DNA of 64,000 nt from Planctomycetota bacterium (GTDB lineage Bacteria > Planctomycetota > UBA1135 > UBA2386). Each line of letters opens with the position of its first letter. The first letter of the stretch is position 1. The stretch is taken from the NCBI GenBank assembly GCA_016713175.1, contig JADJPQ010000004.1:186001-250000 (forward strand). The letters run 5' to 3'. Below the pieces are notes generated by a model, which did not search any database, was not told where the DNA came from, and saw only the letters and a program-made list of their open reading frames with translations. The position numbers were made by a program, and so were the translations under genes. Positions 58,830 through 64,000 of the stretch are shown piece after piece.

Positions 58830-61490
58830 TCAGTTGCCGATCGTCAGCGTGAGCGCATTGCTGACGGTGTGATCCCAGGCATTGGCCGGCGGGTCGTTGG
58901 CGACCAGCTGCAGGTAGAAGATCCGCCCCAGCAGGCCCGTGTTGGCCGCGATGGGCAGGCTCGCCGAATAGACACCGGTGCCGTTGGAGGTGCCGTCGCG
59001 GACGATGTCGGCGCTGACGCGCAGGAAGCACGTCGGGGCGCCGAACGCCGCCAGATCGAACGGCAGCGCGTTGCCGAGCCAGGACGTGCTGGACGTGCCC
59101 TGCACCAGCCAGACCACCTGATTGGCGACCAGGTTGGTGCACGTGATGTCGACATTCTCGCCGATGTGCGGGTCGGTGGCCGACAGCGCCGGCGTGCCTG
59201 CCGAGCCGGCGCAGCCGGCACCGAGCGCGGTGACGTCCGCTTCGCGGATCGTCGTCGTCCACATCCCGCGGCCGTGCGTGCCGACCAGCAGCGTCGAGGT
59301 GCCGTGCAGGAACGTGATGTCATCGACGCTGACGTCGGCCGGACCATCGTTGCTGGTCGACCAGGTGGCGCAGTTGTCGGACGTGCCGAACGCACCGACC
59401 TCGGTGCCGACGTAGTACCTGCCGGTCAGCGTCGGGTGCTGGGCGATGGCGTAGATCGGCGCCGATGGCAGTCCGGTGACGCCGACGCCGGTGACGTCGG
59501 TGAACGTAGTGCCGTTGTTGGTCGTGCGCCGCAGGTTGTCGCCGTTGAAGCCGCCGAGCGCGACCAGCACCGACGAGGTGTTGGTGCGATCGATCAGGAT
59601 CGCGGTGATGGCGCGGGCCGGCAGCGGGTTGCTGGTGCCGTTGTTGTCGACGGTGGTCCAGGTCGGGGTCGCGGCGGTCGCGTTGGCGGTGCGGTAGACC
59701 TGGCCGTTGTTGTGCCCGATCCAGACGATGTTGACGTTGGTCGGGGCGATGGCGACCGCGCTGATGCTGCTGCCGATGCTGGCCTTGATCGAGGTCCAGG
59801 TCGGGGTCGCCGCCTTGGCATTGGCGCAGCGCCACAGACTGCAGCCGCCGGCGAACAGGTAGTTGACGTTGTTGACCGACAGCGCGAACGGGGCGATGAA
59901 GTTGGTGCAACTGCCGGCGTCGAGCAGGCCCGTGGTGATGCTGGTGCCGCTGACACCGCCGTCGGTGGACCGGTGCATGCCCAGGTTCTGGGTCTCGCCG
60001 TAGATGTAGTTGCTGTCGGTCGGATCGATGGCCGCGTAGCCGCCGTCGGCGCCGTAGGTCAGCATCGCCGTGTTGCTGCCGCCCGGGATCGTGTGGGTGC
60101 CGTTGTCCTGGGTGCCGCCGACCAGCTTGCCCGAGGAGTGACCGGCGACGCCGTAGTACTGCACGCAGCGCAGGTCCTGGTCGCGCCGCGACCAGCCCGA
60201 GGTGGTCGAAACGGTGCGGATGTTGGTGGTGCGGTAGACGCTGCCGTCGGTGCAGGCGTAGAAGACCAGGTTGCTGCTGCCGTCGTAGCCCGGATCGTTG
60301 GCGAAGAAGTGCACGTCCGGATGCGCCTGCGAGGTGTTGATGTAGCCGTCCGAGACCTTGGTGAACGTCTGCCCGCCGTTGCTGGAGCGCCAGATGTCGA
60401 CGGCGCCGATCACGACGTAGTTGGAGTCGACCGGGTCGACCCAGATCGCGTTGTCGTACCACCATTGGCTGCCGTTGCTGATCGCGGTGGTCGTGCGTTG
60501 CGTCCACGAGGCGCCGCCATTGGTGCTGCGCCAGCACTGGCCGCTGCCGAGACTGGCGTACACCCAGCCGGCGTTGGCCGGGGCATATGCCAGTTCGATG
60601 CGCGTTCCGGTCGAGAAGGTGCCGGTCGCGTTCGTCCAGGTGGAGCCGCCGTTGGTCGAGTAGACGATCCGATGCACGCCGTCGTTGACGTGGGCCACAC
60701 AGTTGTTGGCGTTGGCCGGATCGATCAGCACCTGGTAGCTGTTGCCGGTCCGGACCGTCGTCCAGGTCGTGCCGCCGTCGGTGCTGCGGCGGATGCCGCC
60801 ATTGGTGGCCGCCAGCACGGTGTTGCCGTTGGCCTGCGACACCGCGATGCGGTTGGTGCGCAGGAACCCGGTGGTCGACGGCAGTTGGGTCCAGGTCGTG
60901 CCGCCGTTGGTGCTGCGCCAGATGCCCTCGCCGGCCAGCGCATCGCCGTTGCCGTAACCTTCGCCGGTGCCGGCCCAGATGATGCTGCTGTTGCTCGGAT
61001 CGAACTCGAGGCAGCACACCGCCAGGTTGCCCATGAAGTCGCTGACCGGCGTCCACGACAGCCCGGAGTTGTCCGACCGCCAGATGCCGCCGCCGACGGT
61101 GCCGGCGAACAGGCGCGCAGGAACGGTCGGATGCACCAGCAGCGCGCGCGTACGGCCGCCGATGTTGTCCGGGCCGCGCTCGGTCCAGCCGTAGCGACCG
61201 ATGCCGCCGTTGTCGATCGATTGATGGTAGTCGACGTTGGCGGCGCGTTCGGCCAGAGCGGCGCGGCGGGCGAACGGATCGAGGTTGCCGTTCTCGTCGA
61301 GCATGCGCATGCGGCGCCATTCGGCGGCCTCGCGGGCGCCGGAGGTGCCGGGCTTCTTCGGCGCCGGGTACCTGGCGCGGCCTTCGGCCAGCGTCAGTTC
61401 GCGGCCGGAGATCTGGGCGTTCGATTCGGTCGGCGATGGGGCGGAACAGGCCGCAGCCACGGCCAGCAGCAGGAACGTTCGAGCTTGCAT
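58830..61490 (-). CDS. Secreted BNR/sortilin-like repeat protein with shared C-terminal domain
   Basis: 886 aa from the ATG at 61490. The signal ends in a possible lipobox (VAAACS). Residues 100-760 form BNR/Asp-box propeller repeats (GGGIWRSDNSGLSWTPVSDF, GEGIWRSTNGGTTWTQLPST, RRSTDGGTTWTTVRT), the architecture of VPS10/xyloglucanase-like exo-proteins. The last 110 residues, from LGAGCAGSAGTPALSATDP to the end, are the shared C-terminal module, with LPFDLAAFGAPTCFLRVSAD as its central part. No glycosidase acid pair could be assigned. Confidence 0.82.
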   Translation of the reverse strand: MQARTFLLLAVAAACSAPSPTESNAQISGRELTLAEGRARYPAPKKPGTSGAREAAEWRRMRMLDENGNLDPFARRAALAERAANVDYHQSIDNGGIGRYGWTERGPDNIGGRTRALLVHPTVPARLFAGTVGGGIWRSDNSGLSWTPVSDFMGNLAVCCLEFDPSNSSIIWAGTGEGYGNGDALAGEGIWRSTNGGTTWTQLPSTTGFLRTNRIAVSQANGNTVLAATNGGIRRSTDGGTTWTTVRTGNSYQVLIDPANANNCVAHVNDGVHRIVYSTNGGSTWTNATGTFSTGTRIELAYAPANAGWVYASLGSGQCWRSTNGGASWTQRTTTAISNGSQWWYDNAIWVDPVDSNYVVIGAVDIWRSSNGGQTFTKVSDGYINTSQAHPDVHFFANDPGYDGSSNLVFYACTDGSVYRTTNIRTVSTTSGWSRRDQDLRCVQYYGVAGHSSGKLVGGTQDNGTHTIPGGSNTAMLTYGADGGYAAIDPTDSNYIYGETQNLGMHRSTDGGVSGTSITTGLLDAGSCTNFIAPFALSVNNVNYLFAGGCSLWRCANAKAATPTWTSIKASIGSSISAVAIAPTNVNIVWIGHNNGQVYRTANATAATPTWTTVDNNGTSNPLPARAITAILIDRTNTSSVLVALGGFNGDNLRRTTNNGTTFTDVTGVGVTGLPSAPIYAIAQHPTLTGRYYVGTEVGAFGTSDNCATWSTSNDGPADVSVDDITFLHGTSTLLVGTHGRGMWTTTIREADVTALGAGCAGSAGTPALSATDPHIGENVDITCTNLVANQVVWLVQGTSSTSWLGNALPFDLAAFGAPTCFLRVSADIVRDGTSNGTGVYSASLPIAANTGLLGRIFYLQLVANDPPANAWDHTVSNALTLTIGN

Positions 61491-61521
61491 GGTGGTCTCC
61501 TGGAAAGTCGTGTTTGCGGGA

Positions 61522-63774
61522 TCAGAGGCCGAGGGTGAGGCGCAGGCGCTGGCTGAAGGCCAGCGTCGGGACGGCCGGGCATGGGCTCGTCGTGGTGTTG
61601 AACATCGCCCACTGCGTCTGCACGGTGACGCCGACGAACGCGATCGTCGAGCAGGGCAGTCGATAGGCGTAGGCGGCGGTGCTGCCCGACGGCAGCAGGA
61701 AGTTGCTCGACACCGGATTGACGTAGGTGCACGAGCCGCAGGCGACTTCACCGCCCGGGAAGCCGATCAGCAGGAACGGCAGCGCCCCGGCGGGCACACC
61801 GGTCACCGTGACCCGGAAGTCGGTGTTGCCGACCGCGAACGGCCCACCGGCGGTGCCGATGGTGCCACCGGCGCCGCAGATCGTGCCGAGGATCGTGCGG
61901 GCCCCGCCGGCGCCGAGGGCTTCGTAGCGATGCGCGATGATGCTGCTCTCGAACGGCAGCGTGTCGTCGGCTTCGCTGAAGGTGACCAGCGCCTCGTCAC
62001 TTGCCAGGCCACCGCCGTACACGCTGGCGACCGCAGGCCGGAACTCGACGTTGCGGGTGAGCGAGCCGTTCAGCCCGGTCAGGTGGATCGGGTTGCCGCA
62101 GGTTGCGCAGTTGGCGCCGAGTTCGACGCCGCGGATGTCGTAATTGTTGGCGCCCGGCAGCAACTGGTCGGCGTAGAGGACCAGGTACTTGTATTGGCAC
62201 AAGGCCACGGCCGGGTCCTGTTGATCTGTCGTTGCCGTGGTGTTGATCGCGGTGAACGCGGAGCTGGCGGTCAGTGCCGTGCCATTCCAGTTCAAGCCCC
62301 GGCACCAGACGTCGCGTTCGCCGTTGGTGGCGGCCGTCTCGGTGAAGTCGTAGACCACCAGGAACTCGGTGCCGTTGCCGTCGACATCGACGTTGCCCGG
62401 ACCAGTGCCCAGCAGCGTCGAGCCGGTCGTGACGGTGATCTCGCTACCGAGCAGACTGCCGTTGCGGTTCAGGGCGCGAGCCCGCAGCCGCGTGTTCAGG
62501 CCCGACACGTCGGTCCAGACGATCGCGTAGGTCGTCGCCGACGGTTGGCTCTTCGAGATCGCCGGGTTGCTGGCGGCGGTGTTGGTGGTCACCACGGTAG
62601 TGCCCTGCAGCGTCGGCTGCGCGCCGGCCGCGGCGACGGTGACCGAGGCGATCTTGATGCCGGCACCGGGCTGCTCGTAGGCGATCATCGCCTCGTCATC
62701 GCTCGTGGTGTTGTCGCCGGTGGCATCCGGGTGGATCTCGTCGCCGGCAGCGGCGGCGATCGACGTCGCGACCGACGTTGCTCCGGTGGCGGCGTTCACC
62801 GACAGGCAGACGATGTCGTACGGTTCGAACATCGACGGCGCCTGCTGCCAGGCGACGACGAACGTGTCGCGCAGGTTCAAGTTGGCGACGGTCGGGTGAT
62901 TCACGTTGATGGTGCTCACCAGGCTGAGGAACGAGCCGACCAGCGCGCCGGCGCCGCTGATCCGCTGCGCGCGGATGGCCTGCGACGCCGCCGAGAAGAC
63001 GCGGCGGAACACCACCAGCCACATGTCGTTCGTGGCGTCGTAGGCGACATCCGAGGCGCTGTCATTCCAGCCGCCGGTCTCGGCAAGGAACTGGGTCCCG
63101 ATCAATGGATCGAGCACCAGCGGGTACGCGGCCTCGTCGACGAACGCGGCGGCGAGGCGCAATTCGAGGACTTTCTCGTGCAGGCGTAGTTCGCCCGCGA
63201 TGCGGCGACCGAGGGCATCGATGCCGGTGACGGCGCCGATGCCGACGCCGCCGATCCCGGGCAGGTGGAACGACAACGTTCCGGCTGCCGCCGCGGCCAG
63301 CGGCAACGTCGTGTCGAGGTCGTAGTGCACGACCAGATCGCCGGTGCCGGCCGGGGGTGTCGCGAAGTGCCAGCTCAACTGCAGGCCGGCGGGCGTCACG
63401 TCGTACCTTTCCCGCATGGTCTCGCCACGCGGGTAGGACACCTGGTGGCCGGCGATTGCCGGCTGAGCCGTCAATGCCGCTGCCGGGATCGGCGCCGAGG
63501 CTCGACCGACAGCGCGCAGTCGCAGCGCCAGTTGCTGCGTGCTTGCCGCCGCCATGCCGAGCGCCGGGACGAAGCGCATGCCGGTGCCATCCAGCGTCGC
63601 CTCGTAATCGAAACCGCCGGCGAACACATGGTTGCCGCGCTGCTCGATCGCGGTCGACTGCCGCACGGAAGTCGGGCCGGGAGGCAGTTCCCGCGTGGTC
63701 ACGGGATCCTGCGCCGACAACGTCGTCGCGGCGACCAGCAGGAGGAACGGAACAACAGTGGGGTGTGAGTTCAT
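61522..63774 (-). CDS. Large secreted beta-rich protein with shared C-terminal domain
   Basis: 750 aa. A clear signal peptide (TVVPFLLLVAATTLSAQ) is followed by a beta-rich N-terminal region and, from about residue 215, WD/Kelch-like repeats with motifs such as SDVAYDATNDMWLVVFRR and RDTFVVAWQQAPSMFE. The last 115 residues (ILGTICGAGGTIGTAGGPFA onward, with VQTQWAMFN) are the shared C-terminal module. The protein lies 31 bp upstream of the BNR gene on the same strand. The function is unknown. Confidence 0.75.
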   Translation of the reverse strand: MNSHPTVVPFLLLVAATTLSAQDPVTTRELPPGPTSVRQSTAIEQRGNHVFAGGFDYEATLDGTGMRFVPALGMAAASTQQLALRLRAVGRASAPIPAAALTAQPAIAGHQVSYPRGETMRERYDVTPAGLQLSWHFATPPAGTGDLVVHYDLDTTLPLAAAAAGTLSFHLPGIGGVGIGAVTGIDALGRRIAGELRLHEKVLELRLAAAFVDEAAYPLVLDPLIGTQFLAETGGWNDSASDVAYDATNDMWLVVFRRVFSAASQAIRAQRISGAGALVGSFLSLVSTINVNHPTVANLNLRDTFVVAWQQAPSMFEPYDIVCLSVNAATGATSVATSIAAAAGDEIHPDATGDNTTSDDEAMIAYEQPGAGIKIASVTVAAAGAQPTLQGTTVVTTNTAASNPAISKSQPSATTYAIVWTDVSGLNTRLRARALNRNGSLLGSEITVTTGSTLLGTGPGNVDVDGNGTEFLVVYDFTETAATNGERDVWCRGLNWNGTALTASSAFTAINTTATTDQQDPAVALCQYKYLVLYADQLLPGANNYDIRGVELGANCATCGNPIHLTGLNGSLTRNVEFRPAVASVYGGGLASDEALVTFSEADDTLPFESSIIAHRYEALGAGGARTILGTICGAGGTIGTAGGPFAVGNTDFRVTVTGVPAGALPFLLIGFPGGEVACGSCTYVNPVSSNFLLPSGSTAAYAYRLPCSTIAFVGVTVQTQWAMFNTTTSPCPAVPTLAFSQRLRLTLGL

Positions 63775-63788
63775 GGTTGCCTCCGGGA

Positions 63789-64000
63789 TCACTGGATGGT
63801 CATGCGCAAGGCGCGGGTCAGGTCGCTGCCGAACAGGTAGCAGCCGGGCGACACCGGTTCGGCCACCAGCCATTGCGCGTAGAACGACAGGCCGACGATC
63901 GCGGCGCTGGCGGGCAGGGCCGCGTCGAGCGCCGCCTGTCCGTTGCTGCCGGTAGTGGTCAGGAACACGAACCCGCTGTACGGGTCGGGGATCAGCCGGC
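63789..64000 (-). CDS. C-terminal end of a third secreted protein
   Basis: Only the last 70 codons are in the window. They belong to the same C-terminal module as the two genes downstream: GSNGQAALDAALPASAAIVG followed by LSFYAQWLVAEPVSPGCYLF and a terminal strand RALRMTIQ. It ends 14 bp before the next start, so the three genes may be one transcript. Confidence 0.7.
   Translation of the reverse strand, partial: RLIPDPYSGFVFLTTTGSNGQAALDAALPASAAIVGLSFYAQWLVAEPVSPGCYLFGSDLTRALRMTIQ

Noticed and set aside
60410..61100. Short regularly spaced repeats in the BNR gene considered as a CRISPR array
   Set aside because: They are coding repeats of WRSTNGG type, imperfect and without constant spacer length; no cas genes are present.
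58869..61538. 889-codon plus-strand open frame
   Set aside because: Antisense to the BNR-repeat gene; its apparent periodicity merely mirrors those repeats.

Overview
The window is high-GC bacterial DNA, densely coded on both strands, with no rRNA, tRNA or CRISPR array visible. Several features point to the Planctomycetota: a Tat-exported Gfo/Idh/MocA oxidoreductase coupled to a secreted beta-propeller/HEAT/cytochrome c dehydrogenase of the PVC type, many secreted proteins sharing a Cys/Gly-rich C-terminal domain, a Ser/Thr kinase fused to a sulfatase-modifying-factor-like domain, RCC1- and BNR-repeat secreted proteins, and abundant short lipoproteins. The phylum is an inference from gene content; the genus cannot be read from the window.

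Layout. 1-3185 (minus): phosphate uptake cluster pstS-phoU-pstC-pstA, with PhoU fused to a degenerate low-molecular-weight phosphatase-like domain and a phased Pho-box-like array upstream. 3190-5474 (minus): UMF1-type MFS transporter and an LpxL/HtrB-like acyltransferase. 5618-9573 (plus): the MocA oxidoreductase/PVC dehydrogenase pair. 9620-12565 (minus): secreted and envelope proteins, including an alpha/beta-hydrolase-fold lipoprotein without its nucleophile. 12562-16670 (minus): a periplasmic molybdenum aldehyde-oxidoreductase operon (Tat-2Fe2S, Mo and FAD/4Fe4S subunits) plus a small Cys-rich protein. 16947-21042 (plus): a BrnT/BrnA-type toxin-antitoxin pair, small proteins, MiaE, a lipase-like hydrolase and FabH.

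21191-28463 is an accessory island: orphan small genes, a PIN toxin/antitoxin pair with a palindromic operator next to the start codon, a HEAT-repeat protein, a perfect 19-bp-arm hairpin beside a decayed IS, and a lower-GC pair encoding a 25-cysteine protein and a membrane-anchored cytochrome c. 28793-33194 returns to core genes: sdhCAB, a molybdopterin adenylyltransferase and a DUF4863 protein. 33211-41849 is mixed: chemoreceptor without a sensor domain, serine hydrolase, PLP decarboxylase, AlkD-like protein, cytidine deaminase and an RCC1-repeat protein. 41870-42991 is a VapB-like/MNT/HEPN module.

43001-47437 (minus) is a compact arginine operon, argR-argC-argB-argD-argF, whose members all overlap and which is preceded by two palindromic ARG boxes with centres exactly 21 bp apart, one of them over the argR start codon. 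47579-58805 carries a terpenoid-cyclase-fold-like secreted protein, a YdcF protein, a lipoprotein cluster containing the kinase/SUMF fusion, an LpoB-like and a TPR lipoprotein, a class V aminotransferase and a TPR protein. 58830-64000 (minus) holds two large secreted proteins and the end of a third, all with the shared C-terminal domain. Four-base start/stop overlaps occur at least sixteen times, so translational coupling appears to be a major mode of co-expression.
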